Shown here: positions 1-8,480 of the stretch, piece by piece
Position numbering within the stretch: position 1 is the first letter of the stretch
How the letters are laid out: each line of letters starts with the position of its first letter
Source of the DNA: Clostridium_AD sp050717635
GTDB lineage: Bacteria > Bacillota > Clostridia > Clostridiales > Clostridiaceae
Direction: 5' to 3'
DNA: 64,000 nucleotides
Assembly (NCBI RefSeq): GCF_050717635.1
Contig: NZ_JBOITO010000010.1
Coordinates: 124,001 to 188,000, forward strand
Translations under genes and position numbers: made by a program
The notes under the pieces: model-generated
What the model was told of the DNA's origin: nothing
Seen by the model: the letters and a program-made list of their open reading frames with translations, nothing else
Database searches by the model: none

Positions 1-773
1 TTTAATAACTCATCAATAGCCACTGAAAAAGCTGCCACTACATGAGTTGGCGATGTAAATCTCCATTTGCCTTCTTTATTCATTTTTTCTTCCTGATCAT
101 ATAAGTCTAAACATAAACTTTTAGAGTTCCCCATGCATTTAGATAATTTTTCAATGTTAGCAATTATAAAACAGAAACCCGGTACCCCTTGAATACACTT
201 ATTAGCACTACTTATTAAATAGTCTATACCTAAATTTGAAACATTTATTGGAATTCCACCAAAGCTACTCATTGCGTCAATTATTAGTGACTTACCATAC
301 TCCTTAGATATCTCAGATATTTCTTCAAGAGGATTTAATATACCTGTAGTAGTTTCTAGGTGCACCATAATTATATGTGTTATATCACAATGCTTATCTA
401 GAATATCTCTCACTTTATTCATTTCCGGTAAGCTATCATATGGACAACTGTAAATTTCATAATTAATACCTATATATTTTGCCATAGTTACAATTCTTTC
501 ACCATAAGATCCATTTGTAATTATTAAGCATTTATCATTTTTAGAAATAGCCGTAGTTAATACAGACTCCACACCAAAACTTCCGCTACCTTGCATTAAC
601 ACTGCAGTATATAACTCCGGTGAACATCCTGCTAACTGTAGAAGCTCAGTTCTGATTTTTTGTGTTACTTTATTATAATCATCATCCCAAGTACAGCGGT
701 CAAGGAGCATTTCTTGCTTTACTGTACTTGTAGTTGTCAGCGGTCCTGGTGTTAAAAGTTTATAGTTATTCAT
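1..773 (-). CDS. phnW: 2-aminoethylphosphonate:pyruvate aminotransferase, 3' end beyond window
   Basis: This PLP enzyme transfers the amino group of 2-aminoethylphosphonate (AEP) to pyruvate, giving phosphonoacetaldehyde and alanine. The protein begins MNNYKLLTPGPLTTT, typical of PhnW and related class V aminotransferases. About 257 residues are visible before the window edge. They include the LMQGSGSFGVE region that contacts PLP phosphate, VHLETTTGILNP, the aspartate in IIDAMSSFGG and the PLP lysine in SSANKCIQG. It lies 24 bp downstream of the AEP binding-protein gene, so it is probably the distal gene of the same operon. The phnX gene that would be expected next would lie outside the window. 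Confidence 0.9.
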   Translation of the reverse strand, partial: MNNYKLLTPGPLTTTSTVKQEMLLDRCTWDDDYNKVTQKIRTELLQLAGCSPELYTAVLMQGSGSFGVESVLTTAISKNDKCLIITNGSYGERIVTMAKYIGINYEIYSCPYDSLPEMNKVRDILDKHCDITHIIMVHLETTTGILNPLEEISEISKEYGKSLIIDAMSSFGGIPINVSNLGIDYLISSANKCIQGVPGFCFIIANIEKLSKCMGNSKSLCLDLYDQEEKMNKEGKWRFTSPTHVVAAFSVAIDELL

Positions 774-797
774 AAATCCATCCCTTCCTTTTCCTTA

Positions 798-1784
798 TTA
801 TTTTGCAGACTTGAAGAATTCTTGATGTTTTTGAAGAAGCTCTACTGTTAATGCCGTATCGAATACTTTAGATTTTGTAGGTCTATTTACATCATCTACA
901 GTTTCACCTTCATATAATGCTACAGGATAATACTTAAGAAGTTCCGGTCTTGCTTTAGTAGTTATAACCTTTGCCATTTCCATAGCTAGCTTTGTTGTAG
1001 CTGTATTTTCCTTTTTAACTACTGCCACAGCCTCTGCAAGTGAAAAATTACCTTCTATTGGATCTATATAATCTATTGGTTTTCCTGAGAGTTTATCTGC
1101 TACGGCTTGATGACGAAGTCCAAATCCTACTGCTACTTCTCCAACTCTTACTTTCTTTATTGGACCAGAGCCTGAAGTTTCTATATGTGGCCCACAATTT
1201 TTAATAAGCTTATTAAGAACAACTTTACCTTCCTCTTCTCCATATTCGCTTATAATTGATTGAATAAGAAGCCATGCAGTTGATGAGTTCATTATATTAG
1301 GAATAGAAACTAAACCACTATACTCATCTTTAGTTAAATCTTTTATAGATTTTGGCATATCTAAGCCACTTTCCTTCATAAATTCTGTATTTACAAATAT
1401 TGAACCAGTATTTGCAAGTATTGGAGCGTAATAAGCTGGATATTTTTCTAGTGCCTTAGTTTCAAAATCTAAATCCTGAAACATATTGTTTTTTTGTTGA
1501 GCACTGTCAATAAAATAAGAACTCATAGTTATTAAATTCGCTTCGATATCCTCACCCTCGGCCATAAGTTTTCCACCCAGTTCTGAGGTTCCAAGTGCTT
1601 GCAACACGTATTTCCCATCATATCCAGAACTATTAAGACTATCTTTCATAGCTGTTACCGCCTCTTCATCTGCATTGGTATAGATAACCACCTTCTCTGC
1701 AGTTTTGTTTCCGCAACCTACAAGTCCTACTAACATTGAAAGGACCATAAAACAAACCGAAATGCTCTTTAATATTTTACTCAT
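798..1784 (-). CDS. AEP ABC transporter substrate-binding lipoprotein
   Basis: This is an extracytoplasmic solute-binding protein of 328 residues. It has a lipoprotein signal peptide ending in the lipobox LVGC (residues 21-24), so the mature protein is anchored at Cys24. The mature part starts KVVIYTNADEEAV, typical of the iron/AEP-type binding-protein family (PhnS-like). It sits between the fused permease gene and phnW, and that context is the main reason for choosing AEP rather than ferric iron as the ligand. It belongs to the operon that starts at 4195 and is probably induced by phosphate starvation through the boxes upstream of that gene. Confidence 0.85.
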   Translation of the reverse strand: MSKILKSISVCFMVLSMLVGLVGCGNKTAEKVVIYTNADEEAVTAMKDSLNSSGYDGKYVLQALGTSELGGKLMAEGEDIEANLITMSSYFIDSAQQKNNMFQDLDFETKALEKYPAYYAPILANTGSIFVNTEFMKESGLDMPKSIKDLTKDEYSGLVSIPNIMNSSTAWLLIQSIISEYGEEEGKVVLNKLIKNCGPHIETSGSGPIKKVRVGEVAVGFGLRHQAVADKLSGKPIDYIDPIEGNFSLAEAVAVVKKENTATTKLAMEMAKVITTKARPELLKYYPVALYEGETVDDVNRPTKSKVFDTALTVELLQKHQEFFKSAK

Positions 1785-1826
1785 TAAATATCTCTCCCTT
1801 TTATATAATTTATTTTATAAACTTTG

Positions 1827-3446
1827 TTAATTTACAGATAATTTCTTATTGGCATAATCACAACAAATTCTCATAATAATATTTGTTACAAAGATAAGTA
1901 TTGAAAGAACAAATATCTCATTAAAATCACCAAAATGCTGAAGCTGTTTTATCTTACTAGTTAGAACAGAAGTCCTAGCAGTAACAAGAAAAATAATTGC
2001 ACTAATGGTAACCATGGAATTTATAAAGTAGTAGCTAAACATTTCAATTATTGTAGATATTGAACTTGGGATAACCACTCTAACTACTGTCTTGATCCAC
2101 GTATCTCCTAAAAGTTCTGCTGTAGGTTCCCAGGCGGGATTCATTTTTGATAATGAATTTTTAGCCATAAGATACGGTGTAGTAAAAAAATGTACTATGT
2201 TACAAATTATTATTATTATGAAAGTACCCTTTAAATCGCTTTTGTTAAAAAACAGTAAATATGATAATCCTAGAACCATTCCTGGAACAGCATTGGTTAT
2301 CATAGAAAGAGTATCTATATATCCCTTAGCACTTCTATTAATATTTGTCCTAACGTTTAATATAGCTGCAGAATAGGCAAGTAAGGTGCCCGTTAATGCT
2401 GAAATAATTGATACAATAAAGGAATTTTTATATACCTGTAAGATGCTCTCTGAAAACAGAGTGCTTCTAAAAAACTTAGTAGTAAACGACATATCATAGG
2501 GGAAATTTTCTGCAAAAGGTGCAATGAACATTATTGCGAATATTGACATAATCCCTACAACTATTAAAATTGATATGGTTCCAAGGCAAATATCTCGATG
2601 TGTATTTTTCATTAATTCAACTTTAGTAAATTTATCATAGTGAAAATTAAATCCTTCAAGATAGTTTAAAAATAAAACTCCAAATATTGCAGGTATAAGC
2701 ATAAAGATAGCTATTACTGCACCTTTATTAAAATCTGGTATAGAGCCAAGCATAACCTGATAAAGGTGAGTTGAAATAACGCTGTAGTTTCCCCCTACAG
2801 AAGCGGGTATCCCAAAATCTGTGAAACTTAAAACAAAAGTTAAGACAAAGGCTCCTCCTAAGGTACCTATAAGAGGTCTAAATATTGTGTTAGTGAAACT
2901 CCTAATAACACTATCTCCCATAAGTTTTGAAACAATAATAAACTTTTTGTCTATATACTTAAAAGAATTATTTATAAGAAGAAAAGCTAAAGGAACTGTA
3001 TAAATTACATATCCAATTAGTAGTCCATTAAACCCATAAATTTGCATTATCTCCCTACCGAATAACTTGGTTAGAAGTCCCTGTTTACCAAAGGAATATA
3101 TAATCGCAAAGCCATAAGTTATTGTGGGCAAAAACATAGGAACTGAAATTCCAATTTTAATCATGCTCTTTGTAGATTTAAATATTTGGGTACAATTTAC
3201 AGCGTAGGCTAAAATAAAAGCTGTAATTGTAGTTATAACGGCAGTAATTCCTGAAACCACAATACTGTGCATCATTGAAGTTAAAATATCCCTATCACTG
3301 ATTACCGAAATATAATTACTAATTCCAATTTCATCTCCATTTTTAAATGAATTAATAAGTAATGTTAAAAGTGGAGCAAATAAAAATGCTATAAACGATA
3401 ATACAATTATTATATATATGACTTTTACTTCTAATCTTTTTTTCAT
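1827..3446 (-). CDS. AEP ABC transporter permease, two fused permease domains
   Basis: This membrane protein of about 539 residues carries two binding-protein-dependent permease domains in tandem (roughly residues 1-270 and 285-539). Each has several hydrophobic segments and an EAA-like loop (first near LMGDSVIRSFTN, second near LLGDTWIKTVVRVVIP). Such fusions are known in AEP and ferric-type importers and replace a PhnU/PhnV pair. The start is taken as the ATG whose ATGA overlaps the stop of the ATPase gene, with a GGAG site before it. A TTG two codons upstream is possible. The gene is translationally coupled to the ATPase. Confidence 0.85.
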   Translation of the reverse strand: MKKRLEVKVIYIIIVLSFIAFLFAPLLTLLINSFKNGDEIGISNYISVISDRDILTSMMHSIVVSGITAVITTITAFILAYAVNCTQIFKSTKSMIKIGISVPMFLPTITYGFAIIYSFGKQGLLTKLFGREIMQIYGFNGLLIGYVIYTVPLAFLLINNSFKYIDKKFIIVSKLMGDSVIRSFTNTIFRPLIGTLGGAFVLTFVLSFTDFGIPASVGGNYSVISTHLYQVMLGSIPDFNKGAVIAIFMLIPAIFGVLFLNYLEGFNFHYDKFTKVELMKNTHRDICLGTISILIVVGIMSIFAIMFIAPFAENFPYDMSFTTKFFRSTLFSESILQVYKNSFIVSIISALTGTLLAYSAAILNVRTNINRSAKGYIDTLSMITNAVPGMVLGLSYLLFFNKSDLKGTFIIIIICNIVHFFTTPYLMAKNSLSKMNPAWEPTAELLGDTWIKTVVRVVIPSSISTIIEMFSYYFINSMVTISAIIFLVTARTSVLTSKIKQLQHFGDFNEIFVLSILIFVTNIIMRICCDYANKKLSVN

Positions 3447-4195
3447 ACACAATATTCTCCAAATAAATTGTATATGTTATCTCTCTTTATTTTTAATTGA
3501 CGTAGTATAAACTCCTCTACGAAATTGTTTTTGGGCTGGTTAATTACCTCTTTTGGTGTACCGAATTGCGAAATAACACCTTCATCAATTATCAGAACCT
3601 TATCCGCCATGGTTAAGGCTTCCTCAGGGTCGTGGGTTACTATAATAGTAGTAAGATTATACTCTCTTGTAATAGCTTTAATTCTATCTTTTATAGTTTC
3701 TTTTATAACTCCGTCAAGAGCACTTAATGGTTCATCTAAAAGAAGTATCTTAGGTTTTGTAACCAAAGTACGTGCTAGTGCCACCCTCTGTTTTTGACCA
3801 CCAGATAGTTGATATATCTTTTTAGACAAATGGGGTTTTAATTCTAGGAAATCTATTAACGCATCTAACTCTTCACTACTTACTGAATTTGGTTTATTCT
3901 TTAGTCCATAGATTATGTTTTTGTATGCATTAAGATTAGGGAACAGTGCATAGTCTTGAAAAACTATATTAAACCCACGGTCCTTCATAGGCGCATTACT
4001 TATATCTACACCTTCAAAAATAATAGACCCACTATCCATTGGAGTTAATCCAAGTATTATATTAAGCAGTGTAGTTTTACCGCTTCCACTAGGCCCTAAC
4101 ATAGAAACAATTTCGCCCTTTTGTATTTGTAGATCTATCCCATCTAGCACTACCTTTCCATCAAATTGTTTTTTAATATTTTTTAGTTCAAGCAT
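3443..4195 (-). CDS. AEP ABC transporter ATP-binding protein
   Basis: This is a 250-residue ABC ATPase with Walker A GPSGSGKTT (about residues 34-42), signature LSGGQKQR, Walker B ILLLDEPLSALD and an H-loop in IVTHDPEEA. It is the PhnT-like energising subunit of the importer encoded by the next two genes. It is the first gene of the operon ATPase-permease-binding protein-phnW. A strong GGAGGTGA site precedes the ATG. The promoter region holds three 11-bp-spaced TTAACA-like hexamers, so phosphate limitation probably controls it. Confidence 0.88.
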   Translation of the reverse strand: MLELKNIKKQFDGKVVLDGIDLQIQKGEIVSMLGPSGSGKTTLLNIILGLTPMDSGSIIFEGVDISNAPMKDRGFNIVFQDYALFPNLNAYKNIIYGLKNKPNSVSSEELDALIDFLELKPHLSKKIYQLSGGQKQRVALARTLVTKPKILLLDEPLSALDGVIKETIKDRIKAITREYNLTTIIVTHDPEEALTMADKVLIIDEGVISQFGTPKEVINQPKNNFVEEFILRQLKIKRDNIYNLFGEYCV

Positions 4196-4258
4196 AAGAA
4201 TTCACCTCCATAAAATTTTAAAGTGTTTCTTTAGTACTCTTTAAATATACCTTTCTTA

Positions 4259-4286
4259 TGTTAAATGCGTATTATATAAATGTTAA
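4259..4286 (-). promoter_or_regulatory. Putative PhoP boxes of the AEP uptake operon
   Basis: On the minus strand three hexamers, TTAACA, ATAATA and TTAACA, start exactly 11 bp apart (4286, 4275, 4264). A TATATT -10-like element follows about 10 bp later. The layout matches the direct repeats bound by PhoP in Firmicutes and the other arrays in this window. The site also lies upstream of the divergent DeoR gene. Confidence 0.65.
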
Positions 4287-4450
4287 GTATGAGTAAAGTA
4301 TTACAATTTCTTTATAACATCATGACAACCTTTAGTATATAGTTCATATTTTTTGATTATGTTTTCAATATTTCCTTGAATGTTGTCAATTTTCATGATA
4401 AGTTATACATATATTAATATGAGAATTATTAATTTTGAAAGGGTGATTTT

Positions 4451-5212
4451 ATGCTTCCCAGTGAAAGACAAAAAAAGTTTTTAGACTTACTATCAACAAA
4501 AGACGTAGTGACTATTCTTGAATTTATTGAAAAGTTTAACGTATCTATTGAAACTGTAAGAAGAGATTTATCAGTTTTAGAAAAACAAAATAAAATAGAA
4601 AAGGTCTATGGTGGCGCAAAAATTAAAGACCCCTCCTTAGATGAACCTTCTATGGAAAATAGAATGATAAGTAACCTAGTACAAAAAGACTCTATTGGCA
4701 AGAGATGTAGTGAATTTATAGAAGCCGGAGATTGTATTTTCATCGATAGCGGTTCAACTACTTATCATATAGCAAAACATATTAAGGATAAAAAAAACCT
4801 CACAATCATAACTAACTCTATTCCAGTGGTAAATGAATTAATGAATAGTGATTTTGAGATTATTATAATGGGTGGTAAAATAAGACATACTGAACGTTCT
4901 GTAGTTACCTATGATTATATTTTCAATTTTTCACAACTTAACATAACAAAGAGTTTCGTATGTGCTGCAGGCATTACGGTATACAATGGTGTTTCTGACT
5001 TTAATATGCAAGAAGCCGTTACTAGGAAAACAATTATCGAAAGATCAAATCAGGTGTTTATAGCTGCTGACAGCAGTAAATTCGGTAAAAATGCAACTAT
5101 AAATATAGCTCCCCTTGAAAAGATTGACTATATTGTTACTGATTCTTATTTAGATAAAAATGTGATCACTAGTTTCAAGAAATTTAAAACTGAAATAATA
5201 TTATCAGAATAA
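4451..5212 (+). CDS. DeoR-family transcriptional regulator
   Basis: This 253-residue repressor-type protein has an N-terminal DeoR winged helix-turn-helix. The residues SERQKKFLDLL start it and the recognition helix lies near VSIETVRRDLSVLE. It is followed by the DeoR sensor domain, with the phosphosugar-binding motif FIDSGSTTYHIAKH and the conserved IMGGKIR and AADSSKFGK motifs. It is divergent from the AEP operon across about 255 bp and may control it or respond to a sugar-phosphate-like ligand. The ligand cannot be told from sequence. The start is supported by GAAAGGGTG before the ATG. Confidence 0.85.
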   Translation: MLPSERQKKFLDLLSTKDVVTILEFIEKFNVSIETVRRDLSVLEKQNKIEKVYGGAKIKDPSLDEPSMENRMISNLVQKDSIGKRCSEFIEAGDCIFIDSGSTTYHIAKHIKDKKNLTIITNSIPVVNELMNSDFEIIIMGGKIRHTERSVVTYDYIFNFSQLNITKSFVCAAGITVYNGVSDFNMQEAVTRKTIIERSNQVFIAADSSKFGKNATINIAPLEKIDYIVTDSYLDKNVITSFKKFKTEIILSE

Positions 5213-5216
5213 AAAA

Positions 5217-5252
5217 GCTGTTATTACACTTGTTTATTGTGTAATAACAGTT
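5217..5252. terminator. Bidirectional intrinsic terminator
   Basis: A hairpin with arms CTGTTATTACAC and GTGTAATAACAG around a short loop is followed by TTTACTTTTT on the plus strand and preceded by an A-rich run that serves the minus strand. It lies between the convergent DeoR and PAP2 genes and can end both transcripts. Confidence 0.8.
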
Positions 5253-5258
5253 TACTTT

Positions 5259-5789
5259 TTAAAAACTCATAGTATTGAAAAAACTACATACTACAATTGA
5301 ACATAAAAGCCCTAAAATTATTCCAATTAAAACATCCGAAGTGTAATGAACCTTCAAATAAAGCCTAGAAAATGCAATTAAAAATGCTAGACTAATAATG
5401 TAAATACTCATATCACTATTCTGAATTATAAAGACACCAACCACCGAAAATGATGAAGCAGCATGACCTGAAGGAAACGAATAAGTCATAGGCTTTGATA
5501 TAAGTAATGTTCCTTGGTCAATTTTTATAAATGGCCTTGCTCTTCTAATTAAGTGTTTTATTATGCCCTCCCCTACAATTGCAGTCAAAATCAAAGAAAT
5601 AATTACTCTATACCCTAACATTCTATAATCATTACTATAAATTAAAAATATTGAGAGCACACTCCAAACTAAACCACCGTTACCCATCCAAGTAATAATA
5701 GTCATCAGTTTATCTAATAGTGGAAATTGAAGATAGCTTTCTATGAAATCCATGATTTTATTATCAATTCTTTGAAATGAATCAAGCAT
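5259..5789 (-). CDS. PAP2-family membrane phosphatase
   Basis: This 176-residue integral membrane protein of the PAP2 superfamily probably dephosphorylates undecaprenyl pyrophosphate or a lipid phosphate outside the membrane. The three phosphatase motifs are present: KHLIRRARP (motif 1, about residues 83-91), SFPSGHAASS (motif 2) and SRLYLKVHYTSD (motif 3). The catalytic histidines lie in motifs 2 and 3. It has its own promoter region with three 11-bp-spaced TTAACA-like boxes, which ties this phosphatase to the phosphate regulon. It is convergent with the DeoR gene. Confidence 0.88.
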   Translation of the reverse strand: MLDSFQRIDNKIMDFIESYLQFPLLDKLMTIITWMGNGGLVWSVLSIFLIYSNDYRMLGYRVIISLILTAIVGEGIIKHLIRRARPFIKIDQGTLLISKPMTYSFPSGHAASSFSVVGVFIIQNSDMSIYIISLAFLIAFSRLYLKVHYTSDVLIGIILGLLCSIVVCSFFNTMSF

Positions 5790-5889
5790 AAGTAATCACT
5801 TCCTTAATATATATTTTTAGATAAAACTGTTATTTTAGATTCTATATATTATAGTTTATTCGAAGTTGCCATAATTGTAATTTAGAATA

Positions 5890-5917
5890 GGTTAAGATAT
5901 GGTTATATTATTGTTAA
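5890..5917 (-). promoter_or_regulatory. Putative PhoP boxes of the PAP2 gene
   Basis: The minus-strand hexamers TTAACA, ATAACC and TTAACC start at 5917, 5906 and 5895, each 11 bp apart, about 100 bp before the PAP2 start codon. The spacing equals that of the pst and phn arrays. Confidence 0.65.
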
Positions 5918-5930
5918 AATTTTAGAACAA

Positions 5931-5982
5931 GACAAATAATAATGAGGATATATTTTAAAATCCATCCTCATTATTATTTGTC
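5931..5982 (-). terminator. Hairpin downstream of the phoH remnant
   Basis: Long arms GACAAATAATAATGAGGATA and its near complement surround an AT-rich loop. It follows the phoH remnant by about 13 bp. A short T/A-rich tract follows on the minus strand, so it probably ends phoH transcription just before the PAP2 promoter. Confidence 0.65.
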
Positions 5983-5994
5983 CTTGTAAAATTC

Positions 5995-7077
5995 CTACAT
6001 AGCCTTTTCTGCTAATTTAGATAATGGACTTCTTTCTACTTGTTCTAAAGTAACATGCCCAGTTATTGCGAAAGACTTCATTTTTTCAATAGTATAAATT
6101 AGCCCATTGGATTTTTCATCAACTATAACCAAGGCATCTGAAAGTGTTCTTCCTCTCATATATGTGAATGTTTTAGTTTCTATTATGCCTTTTTTACGAA
6201 ATTTTTCAATAAAGTCATTTACCGATACTTCTACTTTTTTCAGCTCATGTTCATCGATTTTTTTTATTATTACTTTTGATATCCATTAAACTTTCTACTG
6301 AATCATAAAAACTTCCCATCCAAGGTTTCAATTTTTCTTCCTCGGTACCAGGTAAGAATCCAATATCATCTCCTGCTGGTACAACTGGTTTAACAAAAAT
6401 TACTCTTCTAAATATTCCTTCCTCTACTACTTTTCGGAGAGCACCTGCAGTTGAAAGAATTGTTTTTCCAGATCCTGCTCCACCAGAAATAGTTACTAAA
6501 TCTATTTTGGGATCCAGTAATAATTCAAACGCCATTCTTTGATCTTTATTAATGGGAGTTAGCCCACTATTTCTCCTATTTGTTGAGAAGAAAGTGTAAT
6601 TTTCCTATGTCCTTTATATAATTCTTCTGCAGTTACCTTATCATTTTGATAATCCTGTGTAACTATTCCTAAAGCATCACTTTTTATAGCCATATATAAA
6701 TCTTTTGTGACTAATATAGTGGAAATTGTTGTATCACTATTTGCAATATTTTTTGTTACTGCTAATATTTTAATATCATTTTTTGTGAAATCAAAACCGT
6801 TAGGTAAGCAGCTTGGATCACTATTATTTAATTCAATTCTTATTGTTCCTCCATTTGAAAGGCTTCACACCTTTATGCAAATCGCCAATCATTCTAAGGT
6901 TATTTAGCCCTCTAGCTGCATTTCTTACATGATATCCTACTATACCTTCTCTTTTTTAAGGTTATCTAACTCTTCTATACATATTATTGGAATAATAATG
7001 TTATTGTCCTCAAAATTGTAAATAAAATCAGGATCGTGAACCATTACATTTGTGTCAATAATGTAGTTTTTAATCAT
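5995..7077 (-). pseudogene. phoH: PhoH-family PIN/ATPase gene, broken by frameshifts
   Basis: The remains of a PhoH-like protein with an N-terminal PIN domain can be followed across several frames. They start MIKNYIIDTNVMVHDPDF with the PIN acidic motif DTN, then EELDNLKKEK where the frame breaks. Later come VTKDLYMAIK-like and QRMAFELLLDP segments, the Walker A GGAGSGKT at about 6470-6495, IFVKPVVPAGDDIGFLPG, and a C-terminus ending VTLEQVERSPLSKLAEKAM. At least three frame changes or in-frame stops break it (near 6950, 6540 and 6255). Intact relatives are phosphate-starvation-linked RNA-processing ATPases. The gene order is intact, so the damage looks recent. Confidence 0.85.
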
Positions 7078-7224
7078 TGTTATCCTTATTAAACAAAAGT
7101 AAAAACTGCCATTGTTTAATAAAGTTTCACCTCCTTAAAAATTATTTATTCCCAACTAAATTGTATCATAGGCATAACTTAATATCATAAAATTAACTTA
7201 CTCTTTACATTATTGTTTTGATTT

Positions 7225-7287
7225 TTAACAAATAAGAATAACCGAATCTTAAATAGCCTTTAACATGTTCTTTACAATGGAATGTTA
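7225..7287 (+). promoter_or_regulatory. Intergenic stretch with possible PhoP boxes
   Basis: The 300-bp gap between the phoH remnant and the next gene holds TTAACA at 7260 and TTTACA at 7271, 11 bp apart, and another TTAACA at 7225 out of register. A TATAAG-like -10 follows near 7298. The match is weaker than in the other arrays. No further feature was seen in the gap. Confidence 0.4.
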
Positions 7288-7384
7288 AGATGTAATTATA
7301 AGAAACAGCTTAAATATATATTTTTTACCACAGCGTAATTTTATTTTTATTTATCTAATAATAATTAGAAAGGTGAGGATGACA

Positions 7385-7780
7385 ATGACCAAAGAAGAAA
7401 CTATATATAAAATACTTTTTCCTGAAGATGATGATCCTAATCACATTAATTATGGACATTTTTTAAGCAAGAACAAAAGGACCCTATACAAATTTAAGGC
7501 CCTAGTGTATGAAAGCCAATTGAACGCAGTACTAATTATGGATGGTAAAAATCGAAATGCATTTTATGTAGAAGTTTTACAAAGTGAATTAGAGAGCTTT
7601 TTAATTCTTACAAATGAATTCAATTTCAAACAGATTAAAATGGACAGGCAATTTACAGAGCAAGTAGTACATATGTTTAAAGATTATTTGTTGACACTAA
7701 ATAGTAAAAATCATAGATTCTCAAGTCCAGTAGAAAATCGCAAACAATTGCAATACACAAGTATGTGTGGAAGTTTTTAA
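7385..7780 (+). CDS. Uncharacterised soluble protein, 131 residues
   Basis: I do not recognise a family. The protein starts MTKEETIYKILFPEDDDPN, has no signal peptide or membrane segment, and looks like a mixed alpha/beta cytoplasmic protein with a polar C-terminus ending in MCGSF. The ATG at 7385 is chosen because AAAGGTGAGG lies six bases before it. A GTG at 7373 would overlap the ribosome binding site. It stands alone between the phoH remnant and the phospholipase-like gene with possible PhoP boxes upstream, so a role in phosphate stress is only a guess. Confidence 0.6.
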   Translation: MTKEETIYKILFPEDDDPNHINYGHFLSKNKRTLYKFKALVYESQLNAVLIMDGKNRNAFYVEVLQSELESFLILTNEFNFKQIKMDRQFTEQVVHMFKDYLLTLNSKNHRFSSPVENRKQLQYTSMCGSF

Positions 7781-7796
7781 GAATATACAAATCTAT

Positions 7797-7840
7797 AACT
7801 GTTATCACACACTTTTTAGTTGTGGAATAACAGTTTTTTT
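7797..7840. terminator. Bidirectional intrinsic terminator
   Basis: Arms AACTGTTAT and ATAACAGTT with an inner CACA/TGTG pairing surround a loop and are followed by eight T on the plus strand. It separates the convergent genes ending at 7780 and 7840. The CTGTTAT core resembles the terminators at 5217 and 10346. Confidence 0.8.
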
Positions 7841-8427
7841 TATCTTAATATATACTTTTCTATAATTTGTTCTTTATTTTGTTCAAAATACAATTGACTT
7901 GAATAAACTATTAACTTTGAAATTTGTGTTGCTGCAACTAATGCATAGTTAATATCTCTATCTAAGCACGCTTCCTCTGTATTGTACTTTTTTTGTAAAT
8001 TTAAAACTATTTCCTCTACACTATCGTCAGGCATATCATTATTATTAGGCCTTAGTTTCCTTCTTGCAAGTAACCTTATTAATCTTATATGAAGAATCAT
8101 CTCATAATACAGATGCTCAAAAGCCCCTTTTTTTTCATTACCATCTCTGTGATATATGCAAAAGTAGTCGCAAGCAAAATGGCAAACAACACCTAACCCC
8201 TCCGAAAATTTCTGTATAGAAATGTCATCTCGCATAAGTTTTTTCGAATAATTAGTAACACTGATTAAGCTGTCTTCTAAGGTATGTTGGCACTTAATAT
8301 CTTTGTTAGTAAAGTCGGGTTTTACATTTCCATATGCAAAGGCTACTCTGTCAAGTTTAAAATCAATATTATTCGATAGACGTTTAAAAAGAATATTAGA
8401 TATGAGTAAATGAGTATCTACTATCAC
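7840..8427 (-). CDS. Zinc-dependent phospholipase C-like protein
   Basis: This 195-residue protein resembles the zinc-dependent phospholipase C family (PF00882). It has the N-terminal metal-site pattern VDTHLLISN, the motif GVVCHFACDYFCIYH (histidine and aspartate metal ligands, about residues 82-96) and the later HLYYEM. There is no signal peptide, so it probably acts inside the cell and not as a secreted toxin. Short clostridial members of this type are common and have no assigned substrate. It lies next to the EAL/GGDEF gene on the same strand, about 55 bp downstream of that gene, and is probably co-transcribed with it. Confidence 0.65.
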   Translation of the reverse strand: MIVDTHLLISNILFKRLSNNIDFKLDRVAFAYGNVKPDFTNKDIKCQHTLEDSLISVTNYSKKLMRDDISIQKFSEGLGVVCHFACDYFCIYHRDGNEKKGAFEHLYYEMILHIRLIRLLARRKLRPNNNDMPDDSVEEIVLNLQKKYNTEEACLDRDINYALVAATQISKLIVYSSQLYFEQNKEQIIEKYILR

Positions 8428-8480
8428 AACAATACACCTCCCCTATATTTCAAGAATACTCCCCAAAAATTGAATTTCAA

